A DNA stretch of 37,467 nucleotides from Gemmatimonadaceae bacterium (GCA_025927495.1 JAICLH010000008.1:1-37467); one strand, 5' to 3'. Shown: positions 17,662-27,827, counted from the first letter of the stretch. Numbers and translations: made by a program. The notes: generated by a model not told the origin, from the letters alone.

Positions 17662-19341
17662 TTACTGAATCACCACCGCCTCCGCGCGGGACCAGCGGCC
17701 TTCCGCCCACCGCGCGATGAGCGTGATTGCGAGCACGAGCGCGATCAGCACCACGCTGAAGGCCGCCGCCGTGCCGAATGCGAAGTTGCGCAGCTGCGAA
17801 AGGATCTCCATTGAGATCGGGCGATTCGCCTGCGTAAAGAGGACGATGCTGGCTACGAATTCGCCGACCGCGGCGATGGCGGCGAGCATCGCGCCCGCAA
17901 CGAGGCCCGGCCGCGACGCGGGCAGCACAACCCGCCGCATGGTCAGCCACCAACTCGCGCCTAACCCTCGGGCCGCATCCTCGAGCGACGGGTCCATCTG
18001 TCGCAGCGATCCCTCGGTCGCGCTTGAGACCAACGGCACGCCGCGCACGAAGTACGCGAGCGGCAGAATCCAGAACGTTCCGACGAGCAGCACGCGCGCG
18101 CCAGCGAGCGACGTGCGATCGAACGTCGAGGCGAGGCCGAGGCCGATCGCCGTGCCCGGAATTGCCCACGGCAGCGCGACGAGCGTCGCCAAGAGCCATC
18201 GCATGCGGAATCGTCGTAGCACCAGCAGATACGCAGCCAGCAGGCACACGACGATGTCGAGCACCGTCGCGATCGCCGTCATCGAGACGCTGTTCCAGAT
18301 CGGAACCCAGAGGTCGCTGTTGGTCGCGAGCCGCCGGAAATTGTCGAATGTGTATTCCGGCGGCAGCACCTGCGTCGTCCATGTGCCGTCGCGAGCGAAC
18401 GCCACGAGGACGACCATCGCGTGCGGTAGCACGAGGATCACCACCAATATCACGCCGGCGATCGGCGCCAGAGCGCGCGCCGAGCGCGAATGGAGGCGCG
18501 TGCGCACGACCGAGCCTTTCGAGGACACGGCATACGTGCGACGTCGCTCGAACCAGCGCAGCAGAATGAGCGCCGCGATCGCGCCGACGGCGAGCACCGT
18601 CGTCTCGACATACGCGAGGCCCATGGCGCCGTTGAGCTTGGAGGCGACGATCTGCGTGGACAGCACACGCAGTCCGCCGCCGAAGATGTAAGGCGCCGAA
18701 AAGCTGCCGAGCGCGCTCATGAACACGAGCAGCATCGATCCGGCGATCGCCGGGGTCAGCAGCGGCAGCGTGACCCGGCGCAGGCGGAACGACCGTGACG
18801 CGCCTAACCCGGCGGCGGCTTCGTCGAGCGACGTGTCCAACCGCTCGAGACCCGCCGAGACGAACAGAAAGACGTACACGTACATCGTGTATGCATGAAC
18901 GAAGATGATCGCCCCGGCGCCGTTGAGCGTCCACGGCGCGTGGTCGAGTCCCAGCAGTGCCTGCACGCCTCGCGTCACGACGCCGCTCTCGCCATAGAGA
19001 AAGAGGAACGCGACGACGCCGACGAGTGGCGGGAGCGCCGCCGGGAGCGTGGCCACAGCGCTCAAGATGCGACGGCCGCGAAACTCGACGCGCGTGAGGA
19101 GAAAGGCCAGCGGCAAGCCGACGGCGACCGAGGCGATGACGGAACCCACCGAAATAATCAGGGTGGTGCGCAACGCCTCGATATCGGTCGGACTCGATGC
19201 AAACTGGCGCCACGACCGCAGACCATGCTCGAAGCTTCCGACGATGATGGACGCGTTCGGATAGACGACCGTCCACAGGAGCACGAGCAACACCGGGAGG
19301 GCGAACAGCCACGTGCCCTTCTCATCCGCGCGCTGGCTCAC
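17662..19341 (-). CDS. Fused ABC transporter permease (Fe3+/thiamine FbpB/ThiP type)
   Basis: Two permease halves with EAA-like loops (LDEAAAGLGASRSFRLRRVTLPLL; LEDAARGLGASWWLTMRRVVLPAS). Confidence 0.9.
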   Translation of the reverse strand: MSQRADEKGTWLFALPVLLVLLWTVVYPNASIIVGSFEHGLRSWRQFASSPTDIEALRTTLIISVGSVIASVAVGLPLAFLLTRVEFRGRRILSAVATLPAALPPLVGVVAFLFLYGESGVVTRGVQALLGLDHAPWTLNGAGAIIFVHAYTMYVYVFLFVSAGLERLDTSLDEAAAGLGASRSFRLRRVTLPLLTPAIAGSMLLVFMSALGSFSAPYIFGGGLRVLSTQIVASKLNGAMGLAYVETTVLAVGAIAALILLRWFERRRTYAVSSKGSVVRTRLHSRSARALAPIAGVILVVILVLPHAMVVLVAFARDGTWTTQVLPPEYTFDNFRRLATNSDLWVPIWNSVSMTAIATVLDIVVCLLAAYLLVLRRFRMRWLLATLVALPWAIPGTAIGLGLASTFDRTSLAGARVLLVGTFWILPLAYFVRGVPLVSSATEGSLRQMDPSLEDAARGLGASWWLTMRRVVLPASRPGLVAGAMLAAIAAVGEFVASIVLFTQANRPISMEILSQLRNFAFGTAAAFSVVLIALVLAITLIARWAEGRWSRAEAVVIQ

Positions 19342-20399
19342 GCGACCACCGCCACAGGCTCGCGCGTGACGCGGACCCAGACGGTATCGCCGGGCTGCAC
19401 GTCGCGCACGGTGCTGTGGAGCTCGAGATCGACGTCGCCCGCCACGCCCACGCGATAGGCCAGCAACGCGCCCGCGAAGCGCCGCTCCTGCACGACACCC
19501 GGCCACGCGTCCGGCCCGTTAGGCGGAGAGAAACCGAGTGCATCGGGACGCAACACGGCCGTCGCCGGGCCGCGCGACGGCAGGTCAGGTGCGGGAGCCG
19601 CGCGCAGCGTCCGGAGATCGCCGCCTAACTGAATGGCGATGCGGTCCCCGTCCAGTGTGCCCGGCACGAGCGTCGACCGGCCGATGAACGCCGCCACGTC
19701 GCGATTCGCCGGACGATCGTACAGCGCCTCGGCGGTCCCCACTTGCAACAGGCGGCCGGCGGCCAGCAGCGCCACGCGATCGGCCACGGCGAAAGCGTCC
19801 TCCTGATCGTGCGTCACGAACAGCGCCGTCACACCGAGGCGGCGGAGCGTCGACCGGAGCTCCTCGCGGGTGCTTCGGCGCAACGTCGGATCGAGATTGG
19901 ACAACGGCTCGTCGAGCAACAGCACCGGCGGCTCGATGATTAACGCGCGAGCGAGCGCGACGCGCTGCTGCTCGCCGCCCGACAGCGATTGGATGGCCCT
20001 GCCTTCGGCATCGGCGAGACCGACGCCGGCGAGCGCCTCGGCCGCGCGCGACATCCGCTCGCTGCGCGCGACACCGCGCGCCTCGAGGCCGAACGCCACG
20101 TTCTGCCCAACGGTCAGGTGCGGAAACAGCGCGTAGTGCTGAAACACCATGCCGAACTGACGGCGTTGCGGCGGCAAGCTGGTGATGTCGCGACCGTCGA
20201 GCACCACCGCGCCGCCATCGGGAATCTCGTACCCCGCGACCATGCGCAGCGTCGTGGTTTTGCCGGAGCCGCTGGCGCCGATGAGCGCAACGAGCTCGCC
20301 CGCGGCAATCTCGAGTGACACGGCGTCCACCGCTGCACGTGCCTCGCTGAATCGGCGAGTCAGCCGATCGAGCACGAGATGCGGCGTCGCGCCGCTCAC
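19338..20399 (-). CDS. ABC transporter ATP-binding protein
   Basis: Walker A GASGSGKTTT, LSGGEQQRVALARAL, LLLDEPLSNLD; GTGA overlaps with neighbours. Confidence 0.95.
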   Translation of the reverse strand: MSGATPHLVLDRLTRRFSEARAAVDAVSLEIAAGELVALIGASGSGKTTTLRMVAGYEIPDGGAVVLDGRDITSLPPQRRQFGMVFQHYALFPHLTVGQNVAFGLEARGVARSERMSRAAEALAGVGLADAEGRAIQSLSGGEQQRVALARALIIEPPVLLLDEPLSNLDPTLRRSTREELRSTLRRLGVTALFVTHDQEDAFAVADRVALLAAGRLLQVGTAEALYDRPANRDVAAFIGRSTLVPGTLDGDRIAIQLGGDLRTLRAAPAPDLPSRGPATAVLRPDALGFSPPNGPDAWPGVVQERRFAGALLAYRVGVAGDVDLELHSTVRDVQPGDTVWVRVTREPVAVVA

Positions 20400-21448
20400 C
20401 GCGAGCTGTTCCGGATGTGCGAGTCCCAGTACTGCATCCACTCGTCGAGATGCTGCTCCAGCATCGCGCGATCGAGGGGCATGGGTTTGATCTGGTCGCG
20501 CGCCGCACGAATCCAAGGAGGCAGCGAGTCTGCCGGAATATCGGTACGCACCGGAATGCGATAAAAGCGCTCGGCAGCGTCGAGCAGCGCGCGCTGGGAC
20601 GTGACGAACTCGTAGTATTGGCGCGCGATCGCCGGATGCTTTGCGCCTTTCACCAACGCGATCGCGTCGACCAACAACGGCGTCCCGCTGGCGGGTATCG
20701 TGTACTTCACCGGGATGTGGTATCGATCGCGCAGCATCGCCAGGTCCGGCATGTCGAACAGGGTGATCAGTCCTTCCTGCCGGCCGAGCTTCTGGTACAG
20801 AATCGTGGGGTTGAGCGTGTACTCCTTGGTCTGCGCGTCGAGCCGCTTGAGCCAGGCGTAGCCCTGGTTAGGCGTGCCGGTGTCGCGAATGCTGCGCAGG
20901 ATGATCGCGCCGAAGATCGCGCGCATGCTGCCGGACGCGATCGGATCGCGGATCAGCACCTTGCCCTTCCATTTCGGATCCAGCACGTCGTCCCAATCTT
21001 TGGGCGCGGCCGAATCGCTCACCGCCTGGCTGTTGTAGCCGATCACCTCGGGGGTGAGGTACGTGCCGTACCAGAGGTCGTTGGGATCGTGGCTGTCAGC
21101 GGGCACTGCGTTAGCCCACGTCGGATGATAGGGCGCGAGCAGTCCTTCGCGGCCGGCGCGCTCGAAAATTTCCTCGGGTGCGCCGAACCAGATGTCGGCT
21201 TGCGGATTCGCTTTCTCGCTGCGCAGCCGGTCGATGATGTCCTGCGATCCCATATCCACCGACTGCACGTCGATGTCGGGATGCGCCGCCTCGAATTCCT
21301 TCTCGTAAAACGACAGCAGGTCATTCCCGTGCGGCGAGTACACGGTGAGCACCGTGCGATGCGGACCCCGCTGGCACGCCGCGACGACGAGCGACGCCAG
21401 CACCGCGCTGACGAGCTGCGCAACGCGCCGCCGCCGGATGGGCATCAC
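20396..21448 (-). CDS. Extracellular solute-binding lipoprotein (Fe3+-type)
   Basis: Lipobox VVAAC; VLTVYSPHGNDLLSFYEKEFEAAHPDIDVQSVDMGS...ADIWFGAPEEIFE. Confidence 0.88.
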   Translation of the reverse strand: MMPIRRRRVAQLVSAVLASLVVAACQRGPHRTVLTVYSPHGNDLLSFYEKEFEAAHPDIDVQSVDMGSQDIIDRLRSEKANPQADIWFGAPEEIFERAGREGLLAPYHPTWANAVPADSHDPNDLWYGTYLTPEVIGYNSQAVSDSAAPKDWDDVLDPKWKGKVLIRDPIASGSMRAIFGAIILRSIRDTGTPNQGYAWLKRLDAQTKEYTLNPTILYQKLGRQEGLITLFDMPDLAMLRDRYHIPVKYTIPASGTPLLVDAIALVKGAKHPAIARQYYEFVTSQRALLDAAERFYRIPVRTDIPADSLPPWIRAARDQIKPMPLDRAMLEQHLDEWMQYWDSHIRNSSR

Positions 21449-24060
21449 CGAGGTGTCGGTGCGCCGTCCGCGGCGCCGACCGCGCGCGGCGCCTCACCCA
21501 CGCCTAACAGATTGAGGAAGAGCCGCGATGCGCCGGGATTCCCCGCCGGCAGCTGCCGGAACAGGGACAGCGTGGTGTACACGTACGTGCCCGCGCCCAG
21601 CCGCGTCTCGAGAATCGCGCCCGAGTTGGGCGGCTCGCCGGGATCGTTCATCGACAGCGGCGTAGTGTAGTGCGAGTCGATCGTCGACGGCATGTACAAC
21701 GACCGCTCCTGCACCCACCCCGTCCAGTCGTCCGCCGTAATACGGTTGGGCCACGTGAGGACCGGATCGTTCGGCACGAGGATCCGGACCGGCGCGTTCT
21801 CGTCGGTCACACGGTTGGCCGGGCGTGCGAGTGAAATGGGATACGGCAGGCGACCCGGCGCCGTCATCTCGTACTGGCCGTACTGCACGACCATCGTCCC
21901 ACCATGCCGCACCCAGTCGAGCAGCCGCGCGTTCGCGGCCGCGAGCTCCGGGTGTGCCTCGTACGCGCGCGTGCCGATCACCACGGTGGTGAACGGTGAC
22001 AGGTCGACCGTCGTCAAACGTGCCGGATCGATGACCGTGAGTGGAACGCCTAACTCCTGGAGCATCGGCGCCACGTTGTCGCCCACGCCGCGCACGTACG
22101 CGACGTCGAGACGCGGCGGCAGCGTCGCGTCCACCGCCTCCACGGTGACCGCGGCACGACGATAGAGCTTCTGTGGCCGAATGTGCGCGTACTCGATGGC
22201 CTCGTATCCGATCGCAAACGTATCGCCACCGCTGCGCGCGAGCGCGGCAATCTCGTAATGCCCGGGTGTCAGTTGACCGGTGATCGAAAACGACACCGTC
22301 GCGGTCGCGTCGAAGCCGCCGAGGTGCGCGGTGCGCGAGCTCGAATCGGCGTGCAGGCCGGTCGGCAGTGTCAACGACACCTGCACGTCGCGCGGTTGGG
22401 TTACCCCGGCGGTCAGGTGTACCTGCACGGTTCGGTTCAGCGGCGTGTTGGCGCGCGCGAGCTCCATCGTATGATCGAGTGTCACCGCGACCGCGGGTAC
22501 GACCATGAGCGGTCGTTCGACGGCGCCCCGTACCGGGTCGCCGTATCGGCGCACGACGGGGACGTCGGTCACGACCTGTCCTCCGTCTAACGCAACGCGG
22601 ACGCGGACGCCCGCGTCGCGCACATCGTCGGACCGGCCATCGATCGGCACGCTGAACATGTCGCCGCGGCGCGGCGTCGCCAGCCACCACGGTTGCGACA
22701 GCGAGTCGCCGCGTACGTACACGGTATCCGTACGCGCGCTGTCGGGGGCGATCACCGCTTCGTGACCGGTGGGTGCCGACCCCGCGCCGCGAGTCAGCGC
22801 GGCGTCCATCGGAGAAGCCGACTCGATGGACACGCGCCCGCTGCCACGATTGTAGACGGTGACCTCGACCGGGATCGAGTCGCCTAACGCGACCTCGTCG
22901 CGCTGCACCGTGGCCTCGATGGCAATCCCGCGCGCCATGAGCAGCGCCCGCGTCACACGCTGGAGGCCGTCGCTGACCGACACGAGGACGTCGCCGTTCA
23001 TCGACTGCCTTGCCGCCTGTGCGTCCGCCGCGAGCTGCGCGAGCGCTGCGTGTGCCCGCTCGAGCGCGGGCACCCCGGTCGCCGGATCGTAGAGGCTGAG
23101 CGACCGCCGCGCGTCCGATGTGGCAGCGACGAGCCGCTCCACCGCGGTCTTGTCCGCGGGACGGGTGACTAACGGAAGCAGCCGCCGCCACGTAGTATCG
23201 ATGCCATCGAAGATCGAGCGCTCGCGCTTGGCATCCGCAGGCGCCCCCCGAGCGCGCGACGCCTCCCGGGCGAGGGAGCCGGTCTGCGCACCCAGACGCG
23301 CGATCACACCGAATCCCTGCGACTTGTGCTGCGACCGGCTCTCCGCCGCGATCTCGGCGAATGACTTGCCTAACACCGGGTCGAGTTCACCGGCGTTGTA
23401 GGTGAACGTCGCCCCTTCGCCGTTGAAATAGGACCGCGCGCGATAGAATTTCAGCGGCGCCCAGGCGCCGTACCCGGCCGTCGCCGACCGCGGAAACCGC
23501 ACCGTGTCCATCGCCGCGTCGTACGCTTCGCGCGCGACGATGCCCGCGACCTGGTGTTGGCCATGGCCGTCACGCGGTGTGCCCGAGAACACCGAGACGA
23601 TCACCTGCGGCCGGAAGGCGCGGACGACCGTCACGACATCCTCGAGCACCGAGTCGTGCGGCCAGTGCTCGAACGACTCGGCGCTGGTCTTGGAAAACCC
23701 GAAGTCGTACGCCCGGGTGAAGTACTGATGGGCGCCGTCGATCCGGCGTGCGGCCAACAATTCCTCGGTGCGAATGACGCCTAACGCGTCGCCCAGCTCG
23801 TCGCCGATGAGATTCTGGCCGCCGTCGCCGCGGGTGAGCGAGAGATAGGCGACGTCGACGTGATGCCCCCGCGTGAGCCAGGTGATGAGACGGGTGTCTT
23901 CATCATCCGGATGGGCGCCGATCACGAGAACCCGCACCGCCACCGGCAATCCTTCGACGAGTTGTCCGAGCGCGGCGGCGCCGCGGTCCTGCGCCTGCAC
24001 TGGATGCAGGGCTCCCACGGCGGTCAGAGCAAGCGCAACGATGGCGTGGCGTACGTGCAT
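21445..24060 (-). CDS. PIG-L/LmbE-family deacetylase with long C-terminal region
   Basis: VLVIGAHPDDEDTRLITWLTRGHHVDVAYLSLTRGDGGQN; signal peptide; HGQHQ motif; ATGA overlap with the solute-binding gene. Confidence 0.9.
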   Translation of the reverse strand: MHVRHAIVALALTAVGALHPVQAQDRGAAALGQLVEGLPVAVRVLVIGAHPDDEDTRLITWLTRGHHVDVAYLSLTRGDGGQNLIGDELGDALGVIRTEELLAARRIDGAHQYFTRAYDFGFSKTSAESFEHWPHDSVLEDVVTVVRAFRPQVIVSVFSGTPRDGHGQHQVAGIVAREAYDAAMDTVRFPRSATAGYGAWAPLKFYRARSYFNGEGATFTYNAGELDPVLGKSFAEIAAESRSQHKSQGFGVIARLGAQTGSLAREASRARGAPADAKRERSIFDGIDTTWRRLLPLVTRPADKTAVERLVAATSDARRSLSLYDPATGVPALERAHAALAQLAADAQAARQSMNGDVLVSVSDGLQRVTRALLMARGIAIEATVQRDEVALGDSIPVEVTVYNRGSGRVSIESASPMDAALTRGAGSAPTGHEAVIAPDSARTDTVYVRGDSLSQPWWLATPRRGDMFSVPIDGRSDDVRDAGVRVRVALDGGQVVTDVPVVRRYGDPVRGAVERPLMVVPAVAVTLDHTMELARANTPLNRTVQVHLTAGVTQPRDVQVSLTLPTGLHADSSSRTAHLGGFDATATVSFSITGQLTPGHYEIAALARSGGDTFAIGYEAIEYAHIRPQKLYRRAAVTVEAVDATLPPRLDVAYVRGVGDNVAPMLQELGVPLTVIDPARLTTVDLSPFTTVVIGTRAYEAHPELAAANARLLDWVRHGGTMVVQYGQYEMTAPGRLPYPISLARPANRVTDENAPVRILVPNDPVLTWPNRITADDWTGWVQERSLYMPSTIDSHYTTPLSMNDPGEPPNSGAILETRLGAGTYVYTTLSLFRQLPAGNPGASRLFLNLLGVGEAPRAVGAADGAPTPR

Positions 24061-24144
24061 AGGTCCGAGGCACCGAGTGATGAACGAGCGCCGCCACCGC
24101 TTTGGGCCGTGTCGGGCCAACGTCTAACGGACGCGCACCGGCGC

Positions 24145-26916
24145 TCAGCCCCGCGCCGCTCCGGCCGTGCCGACCGGGTCGGATACAGCGAGCGCGTCGG
24201 TGACGATCTTCGTCTGCTGTTCCGTGTGCGAAGTCGCGTAGCCCTCAGCCGGACTCGCGCGCTCCGGACGACCAATGTATCGAATCGGCAGCGTGTTCCC
24301 GACCGCCGCACGCAACCGCGGCGCCACGAACGACCACGCCCCCATGTTCTTCGGCTCTTCCTGCGCCCACACCACTTCCTCGAGCGCCGGATACCGGTCG
24401 ATCACACGCGCGATCTCCTCGTGCGGCCATGGATAGAGCTCGTCCACGCGTACCAATGCAATTCCGCCGTTTTTCGCGGCCTGCCCAGCGAGATCATAGT
24501 AGAGTTTGCCGGTGCACAACACCACTCGCCGAACGCGCTCGAGCCCCTGCGCCGCCGCGTCGTCGATCACTGTCCGGAACCGGCCCGATGACAGATCCGA
24601 CAGATGCGACGCCGCCTGCGGCAGCCGCAACAAGCTCTTCGGCTGCATGAGGACGAGGGGTCGCCTGTCGCTTGCCAGCGCCTGGCGACGCAAGATGTGG
24701 AAATACTGCGCCGGCGTCGACGGGTACGCGATGCGCATGTTGTTCTCGGCCGCCAGCTGCAGGAATCGCTCGAGGCGCGCGCTCGAATGCTCTGGTCCGC
24801 CGCCCTCGTAGCCGTGCGGCAGCAGCAGCACGACACCAGAGTCCTGTCCCCACTTCGCGCGGTCCGAGGCGATGAACTGATCGATGATCGGCTGCGCAAC
24901 GTTGGCAAAATCGCCGTACTGCGCTTCCCAGATCACGAGCGTCCGCGGTGCGACCACGCTAAAGCCGTACTCGAACGCGAGCACCGCCATCTCGGAGAGC
25001 GGCGAATTGTACACCTCGAAGCGTCCGGTCGCGCCGGGGATGTGCTGCAACGGCGCGTACGAGGTGCCGCGCTCGTAGTCGTGCAGCACCGCCTGGCGAT
25101 GGGAGAACGTGCCGCGTTCGCTGTCCTGACCGGTGAGGCGAACCGATACGCCCTGCATGAGCAGCGACCCCAACGCGAGCGCTTCGGCGTGACCCCAATC
25201 GATGCCGCCGGCATCGCCTAACGCAGCGCGGCGCCGCTCGAGCAGCTTCGCCAGCTTGGGGAGCGGCTTGAAGTCGGACGGCCAGGCGAGCAGTCGGTCG
25301 TTCAGCGAGCGGAGGACATCGGGCCGTACGCTCGTGTCGACCGATGCGAGGTCAGGCGCTGCGCCGTGGTGGCCGTTCCCGTTCTCCGCCGGCGCCGGCG
25401 CCGCCTTCACCTGCGTGAGGATGCGGTCGAACGCAGCCTGCACCTCGGCGTCGAGGGCTTTCACATCGTCGTCGCTGAGCAGGCCTTCGCGCACCAAGCG
25501 CCCGGCCCACACTTCGCGCGGCGTTTGGTGCGAGCGAATCGCTGCGTAGAGCAACGGCTGCGTGAATGCCGGTTCGTCGGTCTCGTTATGTCCGTGCCGC
25601 CGGTAGCCCACCAGGTCGATCAGAAAATCCTTGCCGAAGCGTGCGCGATAGGCGAGACCGAGCCACACGGCCGCGATGCACGCCTCGGCATCGTCGCCGT
25701 TCACGTGCACGATAGGTACCTCGAAGCCCTTGGCCAGGTCGCTCGCATAGTAGGTCGAGCGGCCGTCGCGGGGATCGGTCGTGAATCCGACCTGGTTGTT
25801 CGAGATGATGTGGAGCGTTCCGCCCGTGCGATATCCGCGCAGGTACGACAGGTTGAAGGTCTCGGCGACGACGCCTTCGCCGGGAAACGCGGCGTCGCCG
25901 TGCACGAGCACCGGGAGTACGCTCGCCTCGTTGGGCGACGCATCCGCGGCTGTGCTCTCGGACCGCGCCTGCTGGAGCGCGCGCGCCACGCCTTCCACCA
26001 CCGGGTTCACCATCTCGAGGTGACTCGGGTTAGGCAGCAGCACCACGTGCACGGATTCGCCGGTCGACAGCTCGCGCACGGTCCGGGCGCCGAGGTGGTA
26101 CTTGACGTCGCCGGTGTCGTTCGGCGTGGACGTGCTCGCGTGCTTGCCCTCGAAGTCCTCGAAGATGGCCGCGACCGGCTTGTCGAGCACGTGCGTGAGC
26201 ACGTTGATGCGCCCGCGGTGCGCCATGCCGATCACGACTTCCTGCGCACCAGCGCGGGCCGCTCCATTGATGGCGGCGTCGAGCATCGGAACGAGCGCAT
26301 CGGTGCCCTCGATCGAGAACCGCTTGTAGCCCTGGTAAGCAAAACCGAGGAACCGCTCGAGGCCATCGACTTCTGTTAGGCGGCGGAGAACGACCTTCTT
26401 TTCATCGGGGCTGAGCGTGCGGCGCATCTCACCGCCTTCGATGGCGCGCCGAAACCAATCGCGCTCTGCTTCTTCCTCGATGTGCTCGAACTCAAAGCCG
26501 ATCGTCGACGAATAGATCCGGCGTAGCCGCGCGACGGCTGCCGCCGCCGTCTCGTCTTCGTCAAAGCCGAGTGCAGCACCAGGAATCGTCTCCAGATCGG
26601 CGCTCACGATGCCGTGAAACTCCGGCTTGAGCTCGGCCGCGCTGAGGGGCGGGCTGCCGAGCGGGTCGAGCTGAACGTCGAGATGCCCGTACTGCCTGAT
26701 CGCCTGAACGAGACCAGCAGCTCCGGCCACCTTGCGCAAATACCCGGGATCGGTTGCGCTGGCCGAGACGCCGCCCGGGGCGCCGGCAATGCTTTGCGCG
26801 ACGGAAAAGAACTGTCGCCACGACGAATCGACGGATGCGGGATCGCGCAGGAACGACTCGTACAGTCCCGCGATGTAGCCGTCGTTGAACGCGCTTGTGA
26901 TCGGGAGAGAACTCAT
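24145..26916 (-). CDS. sucA: 2-oxoglutarate dehydrogenase E1 component
   Basis: MSSLPITSAFNDGYIAGLYESFLRDPASVDSSWRQFF; GMAHRGRINVLTHVLDKP; HGDAAFPGEGVVAETFNLS. Confidence 0.96.
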   Translation of the reverse strand: MSSLPITSAFNDGYIAGLYESFLRDPASVDSSWRQFFSVAQSIAGAPGGVSASATDPGYLRKVAGAAGLVQAIRQYGHLDVQLDPLGSPPLSAAELKPEFHGIVSADLETIPGAALGFDEDETAAAAVARLRRIYSSTIGFEFEHIEEEAERDWFRRAIEGGEMRRTLSPDEKKVVLRRLTEVDGLERFLGFAYQGYKRFSIEGTDALVPMLDAAINGAARAGAQEVVIGMAHRGRINVLTHVLDKPVAAIFEDFEGKHASTSTPNDTGDVKYHLGARTVRELSTGESVHVVLLPNPSHLEMVNPVVEGVARALQQARSESTAADASPNEASVLPVLVHGDAAFPGEGVVAETFNLSYLRGYRTGGTLHIISNNQVGFTTDPRDGRSTYYASDLAKGFEVPIVHVNGDDAEACIAAVWLGLAYRARFGKDFLIDLVGYRRHGHNETDEPAFTQPLLYAAIRSHQTPREVWAGRLVREGLLSDDDVKALDAEVQAAFDRILTQVKAAPAPAENGNGHHGAAPDLASVDTSVRPDVLRSLNDRLLAWPSDFKPLPKLAKLLERRRAALGDAGGIDWGHAEALALGSLLMQGVSVRLTGQDSERGTFSHRQAVLHDYERGTSYAPLQHIPGATGRFEVYNSPLSEMAVLAFEYGFSVVAPRTLVIWEAQYGDFANVAQPIIDQFIASDRAKWGQDSGVVLLLPHGYEGGGPEHSSARLERFLQLAAENNMRIAYPSTPAQYFHILRRQALASDRRPLVLMQPKSLLRLPQAASHLSDLSSGRFRTVIDDAAAQGLERVRRVVLCTGKLYYDLAGQAAKNGGIALVRVDELYPWPHEEIARVIDRYPALEEVVWAQEEPKNMGAWSFVAPRLRAAVGNTLPIRYIGRPERASPAEGYATSHTEQQTKIVTDALAVSDPVGTAGAARG

Positions 26917-27182
26917 GGAGCCGAAATGTAAAGGAAGGAAACGTCGGGCGGGATAACCGGATGGCGATGCGAAATGTGCAGGGTGCGCAGCCATCGGAGA
27001 ACTTCGGTCCGTCGCGCAAGGATCTGATCTCTCCAACCCCGCTCGTGCCTTTACCTTGGCCGCCAATCGATCGTCCTGGCCACGTAGGGTCGTTAGCGAA
27101 CGGACTGGCAGCGCGGACTAGACCACGTTTGCCGAGTACCAAGGCGTGGAGATCAGGGGCGGCGGCGTGACGGTGCGGGGCC

Positions 27183-27211
27183 GTTGCAATTCACCATGCA
27201 GGTTGCAATTC
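27183..27211. repeat. Direct repeat GTTGCAATTC x2, candidate upstream activator site
   Basis: GTTGCAATTC at 27183-27192 and 27202-27211 (19-bp period), about 83-111 bp 5' of the -24 element. Confidence 0.6.
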
Positions 27212-27250
27212 GCTACCGCAAAACCACCCACAAAGCTTCGCAGGCGGATC

Positions 27251-27277
27251 CTAAGCCGTTGTATTACAACAGCTTAG
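27251..27277. promoter_or_regulatory. 27-bp near-palindrome upstream of the pilin promoter
   Basis: CTAAGCCGTTGTATTACAACAGCTTAG; arms match except for one pair and the central base. Confidence 0.65.
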
Positions 27278-27291
27278 TATAGCAGTCGAAG

Positions 27292-27308
27292 CTGGCACCT
27301 ACCCTGCT
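27292..27308 (+). promoter_or_regulatory. Sigma-54-like -24/-12 promoter
   Basis: CTGGCACCTACCCTGCT: GG (27294-27295), 10 bp, GC (27306-27307), close to YTGGCACGN4TTGCW. Confidence 0.7.
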
Positions 27309-27384
27309 TACTCCCTGGCCAAACCCACGCTGTCACCGAATCGCGAGGTTGCTCGCGAACAACCGATCCCGGAGGATCACTCTC

Positions 27385-27771
27385 ATGCGTTTCACCGGAA
27401 AGAAGGGCTTCACGCTGATCGAGCTGCTGATCGTTGTGGTCATCATCGGCATCCTCGCGGCGATCGCGATTCCGAAGTTCTCGAGCACGAAGGAGAAGGC
27501 GTACGAGGCCTCGATGAAGTCGGACCTCAAGAACCTGGCGACGTCCGAGGAGGCGTACTACTCGGATAAGAACAGCTACTCGACGGACACGACCCAGCTG
27601 AACTTCAACACCTCGACCGGCAACGTTCTGGTGATCTCGACCACCGCCGCCACGACCGGTTGGAGCGCGACGATCACGAACCCGCGCGTCACGAGCATCA
27701 CGAGCTGCAAGATTGGCTCGGGCACGGACACCACTGGTATCGGTGTCGACGGCGTGGTGGTCTGCCAGTAA
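27385..27771 (+). CDS. Type IV pilin-like / type II secretion pseudopilin-like protein
   Basis: GGAGG SD 27371-27375; class III prepilin signal MRFTGKKG^FTLIELLIVVVIIGILAAIAIPKF. Confidence 0.93.
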   Translation: MRFTGKKGFTLIELLIVVVIIGILAAIAIPKFSSTKEKAYEASMKSDLKNLATSEEAYYSDKNSYSTDTTQLNFNTSTGNVLVISTTAATTGWSATITNPRVTSITSCKIGSGTDTTGIGVDGVVVCQ

Positions 27772-27796
27772 GGTTTACGCCGCAGCATGAGAGAAT

Positions 27797-27827
27797 GGGC
27801 CAGGCGAAAGCCTGGCCCGTTTTCTTT
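27797..27827 (+). terminator. Intrinsic terminator of pilin gene
   Basis: GGGCCAGGC-GAAA-GCCTGGCCC then GTTTTCTTTT. Confidence 0.95.

Noticed and set aside
17627-19312. 561-aa minus-strand ORF parallel to the ABC permease
   Set aside because: Arg/Ala-rich out-of-frame shadow of a clear permease; typical high-GC spurious ORF. The same applies to 20417-21670 (+), 21494-23191 (-), 25366-26379 (+), 35406-36224 (-) and similar.
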